64,000 nucleotides of DNA from the NCBI GenBank assembly GCA_028583405.1, contig CM053256.1, positions 9,117,210-9,181,209 on the forward strand. Direction: 5' to 3'. Under the pieces are notes generated by a model, which was not told where the DNA came from, searched no databases, and was given only the letters and a program-made list of their open reading frames with translations. How positions within the stretch are numbered: the first letter of the stretch is position 1; each line of letters opens with the position of its first letter. The translations under genes and the position numbers were made by a program. The DNA is from Pogonophryne albipinna (Eukaryota > Chordata > Actinopteri > Perciformes > Artedidraconidae). This document shows, in pieces, positions 1 to 12,965 of the stretch.

Positions 1-900
1 GCACTAGTTGGCCCGGACGTGGTTGGACTCAGTTTAGGAGGAGAATGATCAGCGCTTGATGGACATCAGGCAACACTGCCATGGAGCTGATGCAGCATTG
101 AGGAAATGGAGAGCGGGCAAACAAATCATGTAATTTAAGAAGTCTCTCTACTTGATGTGCACAAAGGCATTGTTGAAACCCGACCAACATCACATCCAAT
201 AATTCCTCTACTCTTAATAAACTTAGGTTGTTTTTTGGTAAAAATAATCTTGCATGTGTGTCATCTAGTTTGTTCTTTTTACCTGCTGAAGGTTCTTAGA
301 TGTCATTTATCAGCTCAGGACCCCTTAAAGATGTGAAGCCAATGGTCAGGGCATTTGAAGACCGTTTCATCAATTTAAACAGATGAGTGGCCTCAACAGT
401 TTTCTGTGGTGAACTATTTGCATTTGTTGCATTACACCCTCAATGATTTAAGGGTACACCTTTTACAAGGAGGTGAGGTTGTACAATTTAACTCTACAGA
501 TAATGTTCACATTACGCCAAGCAAGTCAACATTTTTATTTAAAGCGTGATTGGGGTTATCAGTGCCTGTTGTGAAGCCAGAGGTGGTAGAGAGCCCACTG
601 ACTTTGAATGAGGGTTTATTCAGGGATAGATATAGCTGGCTCTGCTTCTGTTTCCTGATGCTTGTAAACCACAAACCCAGTGATGTGAATGATTATGGTT
701 GTGAATTTACATGTGCTTGCAAGCTTCCTGTGAACATGATCATGTGGGAAGGATTCTTGTGAAGTTGCAAAACAATCACACTAGCTCTGTTTGAGATGAA
801 TCAGCTAAAATAATTTGTGTCCCTATGCTTTAGTTGAGGCTTATGGGTCCTTTGCACAGTCTGTATACTAAATAAAGACATTTCTTATTGAACAAAAGCA
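1..900 (+). other. possible 3' UTR of an unidentified plus-strand gene
   Basis: No recognised protein is encoded here. An AATAAA lies at 871-876 and is followed about 50 bases later by a T/G-rich stretch, the usual arrangement of a vertebrate polyadenylation site. At 38-133 an open frame of 31 codons follows an AG and ends in TAA, so it could be the end of a terminal exon, but its peptide resembles no family I know. The 3'-end reading is inference from signals only. Confidence 0.22.
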
Positions 901-3139
901 GGGAATTATAACTTTCTTTTTACTATGGTGGCATTTTTGTCCTGTGCTTGTATATCAGACACGACTTACAAATAAAATGATAAATTAATTATTCTGACGT
1001 GCCTTCTGGTTATTGAGTGACTTAAACACGATAAATAATGTCATTTATTTTTCATCCACTGCCTTTTTAGACGACTCTTAAGTTATATCAGAAGTTTAAG
1101 GTAACAATTACATTGACATCTAATGTCAATCATGTTTTACACGGCAGTGTGCTGTAAAAATTAGCGTTCGCCTAAATAAAAAGGTCTTCTAAGATATTAA
1201 GTTCATCAAAAGTCTAAACAATTTTTTTTTCTTGCTGCTGACATTAATTAGTCATACATAGTTCGTTTTAAAAATGTTGAAAGCTGAATGCAGATCCTTG
1301 TAGATGAAATAAACTAAAACTGATGTCAAAGACGTGAAGGAAGTTACTCACTACTGCTAGCTTTATGAGCTAGGGAATCACTTGTGTTATGGGTAAATGA
1401 AGATTGTTTCAAAAGCTAGAATGCATATATTTAACACAGGTTTTAAAAGGCTGTTTCACAACGTGTATGTGTGTACAGCACACCTTGAGGGATGGGAGTA
1501 TTCCTTGGGATCCATCGCAGTGAGCACAGCCTGTCAGAGAGCAGCAGGTTGGTCAGCGTCTCCGGGACACCTGGAGCATCTGGGACAGAGAGGACTGACC
1601 CCACAAAGAGCCTCAGTAAGATAAGAGGCTCAGTGCAGAGCAGTGGCAAAACAGCTAGCCTGACACCGGACAGAAGCTCCACATCTGTACACACCTGGCG
1701 GGAATGACAGAGAAGAGTGTAACTGTACATAGAAATTAAATTATAAAGGACTAGGTCCATTTGGTGTGATGCTTTCAGCCCTGAGGGGCTGTAAACTGTT
1801 CAGTTGCAGGTAGGGGGAGCCACAGTGCAACGTCCCAGCATGCACACACTTAAGACTACATTTGCATAAGGGTGAAAATACTTAAGATCGGGTACTCAAT
1901 GTAATAATAATAGTTTATACATATACACAACTGTATAGCTTTTCCTAAAACAATGTTTACAAAGTGTTTATCATACAACAACGTTCAAACAATAAAACCC
2001 AGGGGCAACAATTAATAAATATATCTAAAATATATGTGTTAAAAACAACTAATCAAACTAATGAACAAAGATCCGCTAAACGTAGAAGTGTGCAATCAAA
2101 TACAGGAGTTTGGGTATTACAGGAAAAACAAAGGATCTTCAATGTTTCTAACGGCAGTGTTAAGAATTGATTGCCATAACAGCCTGTTTATTGAAGAGGG
2201 ATTTAAAAGATTCAATTGATTTTTACTCATTTTCCAAGGCAGTTCTTTTCATAGCACATAGCCTGGTAGATAAACGCAGTGAACTTCAGTCATGCTTCTG
2301 TATAACATGTCAGAAGTGTGATGTGTGTGTTTTCACAGTCAGTGTCAGTCACTGCCTGTGTGTTTTTCAGGTGTTTCAGTTTGGTGTTAAATGTCTGGGA
2401 AATGGTGGCAAGGTAGTGAAAAACTCATTCTCCCAAGGGGACACAGTTCAATAGATACCAAATCTACCCAAGCCACACACTACGCATTTGTGCATGCATC
2501 TTTAAATATCCCACTTGCTGTTTTTCCTCTAACTTGTGTTGAGCCATGACTGACCCAAGATGCTCTCGAGCTGCCCTGAGACACCGGAGTAAACACTTGT
2601 CTGCTCTGAGTTTTTGTTTGCATTATGCGCTCCTGTTTGTGTGGTACTGAAGCAAAGTGCATTTCCAGGAAAGACTGGCTAAAGAGAGGCAGCGATAACA
2701 GAAAGGCAGTGGGGTCCTCTGGCACTGCTAAAGCTCTTTGTCCGTCAGACAAAGTCATGGGACCAAAAGATAGATGTCCAAATCTGAAATCATCCGTGCC
2801 ATATCTCTGGGTGGAGTGGGAGGAAGAGAGCAGAATGGGACAGGAAGATCGATAAAGAAGGCAGAAATCTTTCTGAGACATGTAGGGATTCATTTGAACA
2901 GTATTGATCTTAGCAGTCTGAATTCTTATCTCAGCATTGAATGTTGCAAAGCCAGAAATTGTAGAATAAAAAGTAATATGACAGAGGATTTGGTGAAAAA
3001 GACTGAACGAAAAAATAATCTGTGTGTAGAGACTACAAGTGTGTACAGGAGAGAGTGTGACGGTGAGGAAGTGTGACATTGTTGTACAAGGCTGTCACAG
3101 AAGAGCTCAAAGTGACAAAGAAAAGACAAGATGACAAGA

Positions 3140-3140
<1 letters not shown>
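901..3140. other. intergenic, nothing recognised
   Basis: AT-rich DNA with short unsupported open frames on both strands. I see no exon-like pairing of splice sites with a known protein, no RNA gene and no mobile element that I recognise. Confidence 0.5.

Positions 3141-3194
<54 letters not shown>
3141..3194. repeat. (CA)27 microsatellite
   Basis: Uninterrupted CA dinucleotide run. It creates artefactual Thr-His and Cys-Val open frames on the two strands. Confidence 0.97.
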
Positions 3195-3196
<2 letters not shown>

Positions 3197-4857
3197 GTTG
3201 TTTGTTTCAGTTTCTCCTTTGCCAAGGACAGACTCATTGCACATCATTAGCATCCAGACCACAATCAACTGACCTGAACACTGATGAGCAGGGTCTGGAT
3301 GATCCCACTAACTCCATGGCAACCAACAACCTCCAGCGGAGCAGAGCTGGTGTCTAGGCCAAAGGTGTGGGAGCCCCCCGGGGGTCCGCAGAGACGAGCT
3401 GTGTCCTGTCACACACTGACACGGAGTACAGGGCAGATGGCATCTCTGGCACACTAGAAATAACACAAAGGCGTTATGACAGATTTGCCTTCCTTGATAG
3501 TCCCTCCACAGGTAAATGTAGAGTGTCAATGACTCTTCAGCAGATGCCTACAGATTTACTTGTTTAAACTCAGTACTCAGATTTAAAGAGGGTCTTACAT
3601 CACACCATGCATAAAGTGGTGAGTAAACAAAAATGGTAAAGCATGGTTACATTATAATTATATAGAGTCAAGTAGAAGTAAAACTACATAACAACTTGAG
3701 TAAGATTAAACAAGGATATCACAACTGCAACTCTCAACAGGTTACTGTGTATGTTTATTTTCATTTAAATGCCATATCCAGAACCAGACAAAGGACAACA
3801 TGGGTGCTGCAAACAAAACAAGAAAAAAAAATTGTCAATAATGCTGTTTGCATGTCAGTTGTCCTAACTGTTGCTGTCGTGCAATAATTGAAAAAACGTT
3901 TTAAAGCTTAATGTATCAGTAATAGCAGCAAGAAGTGTGTAACAGAGTAAGTTGTAGTACATTTACTGTTAAGGAAATTGTGCAATCAAATGTGTTAACA
4001 TTGCTAACTTTAGTTTCTCTGATTAGGTCATCTCAACCTGAACCTTAAATGTATGTGTGGTCAACAGACGTGTTTAGGGGGTCAGGTTTTGCATACTGTG
4101 TCTGAGGCGGTATCAGCTGGCCTCCCAGAATGTTGTTGTAATGTAAATCTGCTTTGATGTCATCCTATAAAGAGAGCCTGTTTTACTCAGAACAGTACTT
4201 GCTCTTTGGAGGAGACGTCATACTTGCAAGTATAAAGGTCCTTATTGCTTTTAATATGAATATTGTGTTGCTGTGCGTTTGTTACCTTACTGATTATTCT
4301 CTCTAGACCACAGCTGATTTTAAAGCTGCTATGACATTACAATCATTACTCAAGTATATAGAGTCAATATAACATGTTACTACCCACCATATACCCAAAG
4401 TGACCAAAACTCAAAATGTATTGGTAGTCAATTTGAAGAATAAAAACAAACAACATTTTAAATAAAACAATTATTGATGCCAACATGCTAGTGGTAAGTG
4501 GAACGTAAACACAAAACTTGCGTCACACTCGTTTAAATGCTTATTTTATTGCTATTGACTGTGATGCCAAGTTGATAGCATAATCAGCAGGCAAATTGCG
4601 TTATCACCCTTATTGCCACACTCCCAATGATCCTGAACGGCCTTTGGTCAATGATAGGTTCCTGTTTATCGAAACTGTGAAAGGAAAGACACACAGCAAA
4701 ATATTTTGGTTGGACAGGTTTGACGCCTTTCCTAATGTAGATAAAAGGATACAAATATGATAAAATTGAAGTGTAAGTGTGTCTCTGGTGGGTTACATCA
4801 TGGTTGGTTGTTATAGTTTAGGTTGGGTCTGCTTTGCTGCAATTCTTTCACCATCAA
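3195..4857. other. intergenic, nothing recognised
   Basis: No supported gene, RNA or transposon. The short open frames are random-looking in composition and match no family I know. Confidence 0.5.
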
Positions 4858-5033
4858 AAAAGAGGGTGTCGTTTTTCTCATACTGATATTCTGAACAATC
4901 TGTGCTGTTGTATTTGCTGTAAAGTGTCTCTACTGTAGGCTATTTTTATTATATGTATAGGCCTACAGCACTTTGGCTCGACCAAAAATCGTTTATAAAT
5001 GTGCTATATAAATAAAACTTGATTTGATTTGAT
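4858..5033 (+). repeat. LINE-3'-end-type fish repeat with (TTGAT)n tail
   Basis: The segment ends in a TATATAAATAAA-type motif followed by GATTTGATTTGAT, a tail style common at the 3' ends of fish non-LTR retrotransposons. The block around 4863-4906 is a diverged match to 8164-8204 in the other copy in this window (GAGGGTGTCGT, then CATACTGATATTCTG). No coding sequence survives, so the family is not assigned. Confidence 0.6.
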
Positions 5034-7528
5034 CTAGATACATTTGTAAAACTATGCTTAAATATACACACACACACTGAATGCACATAAACAGACAGGA
5101 ACACACACCTCTGCAGGAGTTAGGGTGACTGTGATGGATGCTATCCCTGAATGGCCGCGAGTATTAAAAGCCTGGCGATCAGTCATGTCAGCTTGTCACC
5201 GCTCGAAATGAATCATTCCTGTGGCTGTGATCATTTCCTGCATTAATTATTCTGACCATGTAGTTTAAATAGTCTGCACGCTGTGAGTGTGTCTGCCAGC
5301 ACCAAGTGTGAAAGAACATTTAGGGAGATGAAGAGGAGTCACTGGGAAGGAGGGGAGGACGTCAAGCTGCACCCCCTTCTGGTCAAACCCTCTTACCTGC
5401 AGCTCTACATGGAGGAAACAGAGAGGAGAAACGTACAAGAGGCGGTGGATGGACATCGGAATAAATCTATCAAAAATATGTATTCAGATCATTAGCAAAG
5501 CAGTGAATAGCGTGATAGAGGGGAATAAGTTGGAAGGAGAAAAACAGGGTGGCAGAGAGATGTCAACACAGGCTGTTCCTACCTACTGAGAGTGTTTGAG
5601 CACACTTGGTGTTGGCTAATTGCAGTCGAGCTCCTAATGGATGAGACTGATAATGTGTTAAGGCTTTTGTAGATTGTTTGCATGGAAGAGAGGCTCAGAA
5701 AATGTAAATATACATATAATCACCAGCCAGATGCCTCTCAGTTGTTTTGGTTAGCCAATTGTTAGTGTGTTTACACAGGCGGCCAATGGATTATTACCAA
5801 TGTCAGAACAATTCTGCAGTCAGAATAAATGTATTTGATTAAACTCATACATATTTCAAATGGTAGATTACACAAAAAAGAAAGTCAACACATGTTTTTG
5901 AGCAATTATTTGATTGTGATGTTTCAAAAGTACTGCAAAAAAAAGAAAATGATGCTTTATGTCACACAGAGATCCATTTAGTTTCCTCATTTATTCGTCC
6001 AGTATTATTTTATACCCATTTATTCCTATTCCAGGTCTCGACAGCCTGTAGCTTTGAATGCATTTGGTGGAAGACAGGGGACACACAAACACACTCACAA
6101 AAATAGCCAATTTACAGTCTCCGTCCACATGACCTACATTCCTCTGGAAAGTGAGAAACCACCACAGCAGCAAAGAGAGACACAAACAGCAACCAGAAAT
6201 GCTGGAAAACAAAGCACAACTTGTATCTATATCTACACAAATGTTCATTTTCAAATTGTGAAATAGGACACCATGTAATGAGCATAATATACTGTATTCA
6301 TTCATCCTTAAAAACAATGTAAACCCTACAAACCTTGTTGATCAATATATTGCAGCTGGGCAATATAAGTCACTTTCTTCCCATTACATCATGTGTCACA
6401 ACAACATCCATTTTACTTAAATGCCCTATTTGTAAAAACGCTGAAGCCTCTTCCTGTTAGAATCACCAAATCAACAGCTTTCACCGAGCTCATTAAAAAT
6501 GGAGCCAGTGTGAAAGACATACTGATTGCTAATCAACAGTTTCCCCAATTCATGCATGTGTGTTTCTGTGACTCCCTGTGCTCGCCATCCTTTCTGGTGC
6601 GTGTTAGGAAACTCCCTTCTGATACAGACACATACAGTCACTATGGAAACCGACATCCCTTTCAGTAACTGGGCAGGGATGGAAGAAGGTAGAGAGAGAG
6701 GGGGAGGGGGGAGCAGTTCGAATGAATAAGAAATTCAAATGTAATCCTCTGTGTGTGTGTGTGCGTGTGTGAAAGTCTCAGTGTCTATCTATGAGTGCAC
6801 ACGTGTGATAAGCAGAGGAAGGTATAACTCTAGCAGCAGGGAGAAAAGATAGAAAATATGAGGAATGAGGAAACTTGCTGTGCTTTTTGGATACTGGGAC
6901 TGAGGGCAGGGTTTGGTACAGATAGAGAAAGAAAAAGAATAGGATGGGAGGGGGAGAAACAGGGGATCTACAGTCCATTTCTCTTCCTTTAAAGCTGGTA
7001 GATAGAGGCCTGAATATTCAATAATGACAAACACCAGGTGGCTGCTGGACAGACACACAGTTCATATAATAATGCACCCAGAGTGATGATGTTAAGAGAT
7101 AACTAGAGTACGGCTGTGATGCTAAAAATATCTTTTGACTTGAACCACATACCACACCAGAGTCCCAAAAGGAGAGAGCGACAGGTAGCACTTCAGGCAT
7201 GCTGCTCCCCGTTGGACTCTAATTGGCTGACTGTCTCCACCTTCAGCCTGTGCACATCCTGCTCCTCGGGGCCAGAGGCCAAAACATGGGACCTGCTACA
7301 TATACAATGAGGCGTTACACTCTGATAGAGGTCAATGCCTCAGACACAGAAACCTAGAAAAGAAGAAAGCACAGACAGAGAAAAATAAAGAGTCGATTGG
7401 TAATTGAACGTATGACTGACATCGGGCCAGGCTGTGAGGATCGAAATCAGAGGAGTTACAGGTAGCTGAGTTATGTCCGACCAAGAGGCAACAGAAAAAG
7501 TCCTGTCAGGGGAGGAAGCAGAGCACAA
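5034..7528. other. intergenic, nothing recognised
   Basis: Unique-looking AT-rich sequence with only short unsupported open frames and brief GT and GA runs near 6750 and 6690. No gene or element recognised. Confidence 0.5.
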
Positions 7529-7637
7529 CTATCCTAAGGGAGTGCATGTACGTAGACACGTTGTGCCTCTCCAACTCTGTTCCTTACTTCTTACTTGCTA
7601 CTCCTTATCTCTCAACCTATCCTAAGGGAGTGCATGT
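7529..7637 (+). repeat. 21-bp direct repeat pair, 88 bp apart
   Basis: The same 21 bases (CTATCC...GCATGT) occur at 7529-7549 and 7617-7637, just before the dispersed repeat that follows. This could be a small tandem duplication of the start of that repeat. Confidence 0.75.
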
Positions 7638-8270
7638 TAGTTTAGCTGCTATAGGCTTAGACTGTTGGGGGACACCTTACTTCTTCCTTCTCGCTGTCTG
7701 TACCTGTGTACTCTCATGTTCCAAATAACCCAGCTTCCCCCAAATTTATTTTTGGTGTCTATATCTATGCCAGGATCCTGAGTCGTGGCTGATGCTGTTG
7801 CTGCGATCCTGTGTCCTGGATCCTCTATCCTGAGTTCTGGACTTCGAGTCGTGGCTGAACCTGTCACTGTGGTCCTGCCAGACTCTCACCATACTACTTC
7901 CCTGATGGCTCCCACAGGATTGTTGACATCCTCGTGGATTCATCTTCTTATTATAGACACATGCATTTCCAAACATTTGGTCTACCTACGCTGAAAAATG
8001 TATTATCTTTTCGATTTACACACGGCATCTATTGCACGTCTGTCCGTCCTGGGTGAGGGATCCCTCCTTTGTTGCTCTCCCTGAGGTTTCTCCCATTTTT
8101 CCCTTTAAACTGTGGGTTTTTCTTCGGAAGTTTTTCCTTGTACGATGTGAGGGTCTAAGGACAGAGGGTGTCGTATTGTCATACTGATATTCTGTACAAA
8201 CTGTGAAGTCCACTGAGACAAATGTAACATTTGTGATATTGGGCTATATAAATAAACATTGATTGATTGA
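7638..8270 (+). repeat. fish dispersed repeat, LINE-3'-end type with (GATT)n tail
   Basis: I recognise blocks of a very common teleost repeat: CTCCCTGAGGTTTCTCCC, TTTTTCCTTGTACGATGTGA and GATATTGGGCTATATAAATA, ending in GATTGATTGA at 8261-8270. The AGAGGGTGTCG block matches the copy at 4858-5033. No reverse-transcriptase coding remains, so this is taken as a 5'-truncated retrotransposon tail on the plus strand. The left boundary is approximate. Confidence 0.65.
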
Positions 8271-8365
8271 ACTCCCCTGTGGTTTCATTAAAAAAAATGT
8301 GTCTCTCCCTTCATCCTGATTCAACTGAACAGCCTGAAAAATAGATCAATTAACAGCCTCTGCTT

Positions 8366-8366
<1 letters not shown>

Positions 8367-8421
<55 letters not shown>

Positions 8422-8479
8422 TCTCTCTCACACTCTCTCTCTCACACACTCTCTCACACACACTCTCTCACACACACAC
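8367..8479. repeat. (CT)n microsatellite with CA interruptions
   Basis: A CT dinucleotide tract is uninterrupted in its first half and then broken by short CACA blocks. The Leu-Ser-rich open frame over it is an artefact. Confidence 0.95.
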
Positions 8480-9143
8480 GTCCCCTGAACGCAGCCTGCG
8501 GGGAGTGTGGGCGTGCAGTGTTGCCATGGAGCTTATCTTGTACCAGTACTCTTCTGTAGTGATGGTGACAGGGGTATGCCCTGGACTCACTGCCTTTACC
8601 TGCACAGAAACCTGAACAGTTATACACATGTGGGTGATATCAAGAAACAAAAGCAAAAACGAGTTCTCATTGCATTATGAGAAAAACTGACAGGGTATTT
8701 ACTCTCGACAGCAGCCAGCTCCCTGGAGACGATATGTGTAGCACTCCACCAACTGTATCAGTTCGTTCCAGGAATAATCAACTCCTTGTATTAGACTGCC
8801 TGGCACGTAAATATTCAGCTTCATTGTTTATCCCTGTTTGGGTGCTGGCCAAATTTCTCAGAGCCTGGCGTAAAAACTCCATAAAACATTTATCGATTTC
8901 CCAAAAGCATTACAGGACTGCAGCACAGTGAGAGTGTGTTAATAAACTAAAGCTTGAATGAATCAGGGGAGACATTTAAGAGCAGTCGTCTGACCTGTTA
9001 TATCAAAAAACACACACCTTAATACTTGTTATCCTATACAGCTAATGGAATATCAACATTACTTTATGATTGTGTGTGTGTTAGATAGCCCACTAATCAA
9101 GTCAAGTCTCTAATGGACTGAACTGAAAAGGCAGAAGCATATT
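8480..9143. other. intergenic, nothing recognised
   Basis: No gene, RNA or recognised repeat. Confidence 0.5.
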
Positions 9144-9370
9144 GCAGGGACGTGCACAGACATTTTGAGGGGTGGGAGCTCAAGTGAGAAAAAGGGCACT
9201 TCCCATAATCATTTATAAAAAAAATAATTAAAAAAAAAAGTTAAATATAGGCTAGTTGCACATCTCTGACTGACTGACCAATTTATTTGAATACCCTCAC
9301 AATCGCGCAAGTGTTTAATACTCAACAGAATTCTACAAAATAATCAGTTAACACAGAGACAATGGTCTTT

Positions 9371-9563
9371 TACATTGCATTTAGCTGACGCTTTTATCCA
9401 AAGCGAATTACAATAAGTGCGTTCGACCAACAAAATACAAACTTGAAGAAAACAGAATCATATAAGTACATCAGGTTTCATAGAGCAAAAACATTTCAAG
9501 TGCTACTCAACTGGCTTTAGGTAAGCCAGTCCTTTATTAGTATATAAAGTGCTTTGTTAATAG
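9371..9563 (-). repeat. truncated copy of the LINE-tail repeat also seen at 35570
   Basis: It matches 35576-35780 closely, starting at TACATTGCATTTAGCTGACG and including TTTTATCCAAAGCGA and GTACATCAGGTTTCATAGAG. It stops at GTTAATAG, before the coding part kept in the other copy. The orientation follows that copy, in which the reading frame is on the minus strand. Confidence 0.75.
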
Positions 9564-10434
9564 TCTTCTTTATTATTCACTACGCACAAGAGCAGACAAC
9601 AAACTAGTACAATTAATAGTTATTAAATGAGCAGCCAACAATCAAAATTATGAAGTTACTGTTTAAGGACATTACAGGCTAAAAGATCGGTTTTTCATGT
9701 AGGCTACTTGTACATTTTGTTATTTTGGTCTATTTTGCTTCCATGTTTTCTTTCACTCTAATGGAAAGAAAACGTCCAAAAAACACATATAAATGGTGTT
9801 TGTTTTACTGCATGTCTGAATTTATCTATAGATTTAAAGCTAATCTACATATTTAAACATAACATTTAAGGGGAAAATACTGACTTGACGTAAGTAACTA
9901 TCTGGGGAAGTTGTGAGGTGATATGTTTTTTTGTTTGTTTTTTGTTTTATCCTTTTCATCTGCAATGCCTTGGTAAAATGCATGCAAATTAGCGCATTTT
10001 AATTAGGCCTGTTAACGCCTACTTTGCATATCAATGGCGATTGTGATGACGTTATTAGATACATATGTTACTGTATTTCTTCCTGCACACGAGGACGAAA
10101 ACGGTCTGTCTCCATTTAAGTAGGCCTACAGTACATTAGCCTGCGCCCATGATAAATTGCCTTAAATAAACCTTGAGCTAACTTATCCATTAGCTAGTAG
10201 TAGCCTACCATAGTTAACTATACTATTTGTTTTTGTCTTATGGCTAATTAGCTGTAAACTCGAGGCACTGGCAGCTTAATCACGTCATCACCGCTCATCT
10301 TCAAACAAGCCAAGAAAAGCCGGCATAACATGGGACTTTAAGGTGGAAGGTGCTGCTACCTGTCTGTCTGAAGTGACTGCCGATGTCCGCACAGCTGTGC
10401 AGGAGACGTGGTGGGCGGGAGGGATGGGTAGAGA

Positions 10435-12418
10435 GGCAAGGCAAGGCAAGTTTATTTATATAGCACTTTTCAACACAAGGCAATTCAAAGTGCTTTACAA
10501 AAAATGAAAGACATTAAGAAAATGGCATTTAAAATCAGTCATTAAAAAGAAAAGCTAGTAAAATAAACATTAAAAGAAAAAATACAGTGATAAAAGTTAC
10601 AGTGCAGTCTAAGATATGAATAGTTCAATTAAAAGCAGCGACAAAAAGAAAAGTCTTCAGCCTGGATTTAAAAGTAGTCAGAGTTGCAGCGGACCTGCAG
10701 GTTTCTGGGAGTTTGTTCCAGATATTTGGAGCATAATAACTGAACGCTGCTTTACCATGTTTAGTTCTGACTCTGGGGACAGAAAGCTGACCAGTCCCTG
10801 AAGACCTGAGAGATCTGGATAGTTCATAATTTAGCAGGAGGTCAGAAATGTATTTTGGGCCTAAACCATGTGCTTTATAAACCAGCAGCAGTATTTTGAA
10901 ATCTATTCTTTGACACACAGGAAGCCAGTGTAAAGACTTCAGAACAGGAGTGATGTGATCCACTTTCTTAGTGTTAGAGAGGACTCGAGCAGCAGCGTTA
11001 TGAATCAGCTGCAGCTTTCTAATAGATTTTTTAGTGAGACCTGTGAAGACACCATTGCAGTAGTCGAGTCTACTGAAGATAAAAGCATGGACACGTTTTT
11101 CCAAATCCTGCTGTGACATTAGTCTTTTAATCCTAGATATGTTCTTTAGGTGATAGTAGGCTGATTTAGTAACTGTTTTAATGTGACTGTTGAAACTCAG
11201 GTCAGAGTCCATGACTACACCTAGATTTCTGGCTTTATCTGTTGTTTTGAATATTGCAGACTGAAGCTCAGCGCTAACTTTTATACGTTCTGCCTTGGCT
11301 CCAAAAACCATTACCTCAGTTTTATCTTTGTTTAATTGGAGAAAGTTCACATCCAGTCATTGATTTGTTCAATGCACTTACTCAGTGTTTGAATTGGAGC
11401 ATAGTCTCCTGGTGAAATTATTACGTACATTTGTGTGTCATCTGCATAGCTATGGTAACTTATTTTGTTGTTTTTCATTATCTGAGCCAGTGGTAGCATG
11501 TAGATGTTAAAGAGAAGAGGCCCCAAGATGGAGCCTTGAGGTACCCCACATGTCATATTTGTCAACTCAGATGTGTATTTACCTATAGAAACAAAGTTGT
11601 TTCTGTCCTTTAAGTAGGATTCAAACCAATTTAGAACTGTTTCCGAAAGTCCCACCCAGTTTTCCAGTCGGTCTAGTAATATGTTGTGGTCAACAGTGTC
11701 AAACGCAGCACTGAGATCTAATAATACTAACACTGAAGTTCTGCCACTGTCTGTGTTTAAGTGGATGTCATTGAAGACCTTTACAAGAGCAGTCTCAGTG
11801 CTGTGGTTTGGACGAAAGCCTGACTGGAACACATCAAAACAGTTATTTAAATGCAAGAAATTACTCAACTGTTGAAAAACAACTTTTTCAATGATTTTAC
11901 CAAGAAATGGGAGGTTTGATATGGGCCTGTAATTGTTCATTACTGATGCATCTAGATTATTCTATTTTAAGAGCGGTTTAATGACTGCAGTTTTCAGGGC
12001 CTGTGGAAAAATACCTGAGTGAAGAGATTTGTTTACTATATGAAGTAGATCTGAGGCCATGCAAGGCAAAACATCTTTGAAAAATCCTGTTGGAATAATA
12101 TCAAGGCAGCAGGAGGAGGATTTCAGAAGTTGAATAATGTCCTCTAGGTTTTTATCATTAATCTGATGGAATTGTGTCATGGTGTTTGAATTGATGTTAA
12201 GTGGACACAGAGACAACACATTTGCTGTTCCTGATGCAGAGGCACTGACTGCTTGTCTGATTTTCTGAATTTTGTCAGTGAAGAAGAAGGCAAAATCATT
12301 GCACGCCCTGGTGGATAGAAATTCAGAGGCTACTGACACTGGGGGGTTAGTTAGTCTGTCGACGGTAGCAAACAAGGCACGTGCGTTGTTTTTGGTAATG
12401 ATGTCAGAGAAGAACGAT
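10435..12418 (-). mobile_element. L2/CR1-type LINE, 5'-truncated copy
   Basis: A minus-strand non-LTR retrotransposon with its 3' end at the left, where the tail is (GGCAA)n written on the plus strand (10435-10450), followed by a 3' UTR. It holds reverse-transcriptase coding sequence but no endonuclease or ORF1. Similarity to the longer copy at 52107 stops abruptly near 12418, as expected from incomplete reverse transcription. The flanks share only a short TAGAGAG (ending at 10434 and starting near 12418), which is too simple to count as a firm target duplication. Confidence 0.85.
10625..12418 (-). pseudogene. LINE ORF2 reverse transcriptase, broken
   Basis: This encodes the RT part of a LINE ORF2, which copies the element RNA into DNA at the target site. 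Visible motifs are [61 protein letters not shown] and the catalytic box YADDT. The 3' part ends with NIWNKLPETCRSA and FKSRLKTFLF, typical of L2/CR1 C-termini. It is disabled: a TAG interrupts the frame between 11962 and 11940, just before NNYRPISN, and a 4-nt deletion near 11350 relative to the second copy shifts the frame after INDWM. The endonuclease domain is absent because of 5' truncation. Family assignment rests on these motifs. Confidence 0.88.
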
Positions 12419-12965
12419 AGAGAGAGCATCGGAACTTCAGTCTAATCTCCCGACCTGATATTTTTATTTTGTATTCAATCAATATATTTTTGGAAAGGGA
12501 AACTGTGCGCAAACAGCAGTAGATATATATTCATTTATTTAAAAAAAAAAAAGGGGGGGGGAAAGGGCACTTTCTCTGGAGGAAGAAAAAGGGCAGGGGC
12601 TCAAGCCCACTTTGATATGTGTGCACGTGCCTGCTATAAAGTACTTAATCCATTTATTGTGTGCAGCCGGTGTAAGTGTACATTGAGTGAGAATGTCTAT
12701 GTAAGTGTCTATGAAAACAAGGGATGGCGAGTTGATAAAGCGAGTGAGGGAAAATTGGAGATGTCTCCCTTGTTGCAGTATCCTCTCATCGGTAGAAACA
12801 CAACATGAACTGGACTCAACGCTTACATCTTTACATAAGACGGGCAAAAAAGAGAGATGTAAGAGGAAGTATGGGAAAATGGGAAAAGCGTCACTATTCA
12901 CATTTGGGACAATGACAAGAGGAGAGCAGGTTGGCGGTTTAATCAAAACTATTTTAGACAAATAA

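Larger units (their letters stand above)
9144..12634. mobile_element. hAT-like element remnant with inverted ends, interrupted by other repeats
   Basis: The left end begins GCAGGGACGTGCACAGACA and the right end, read on the minus strand, begins GCAGGCACGTGCACACATA. Both flanks also carry AAAAAGGGCA and GGGCACTT blocks close inside the ends. The CAGGG start is hAT-like. The interior holds a LINE-tail fragment (9371-9563) and a truncated LINE (10435-12418), so this looks like an old non-autonomous DNA element with later insertions. No transposase remains. The 8 bp flanking each end do not match, so no target duplication is claimed. Confidence 0.45.

Noticed and set aside
2480..3079. 199-residue minus-strand open frame
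   Set aside because: No recognisable domain and no exon context. The length is plausible by chance in this much sequence.
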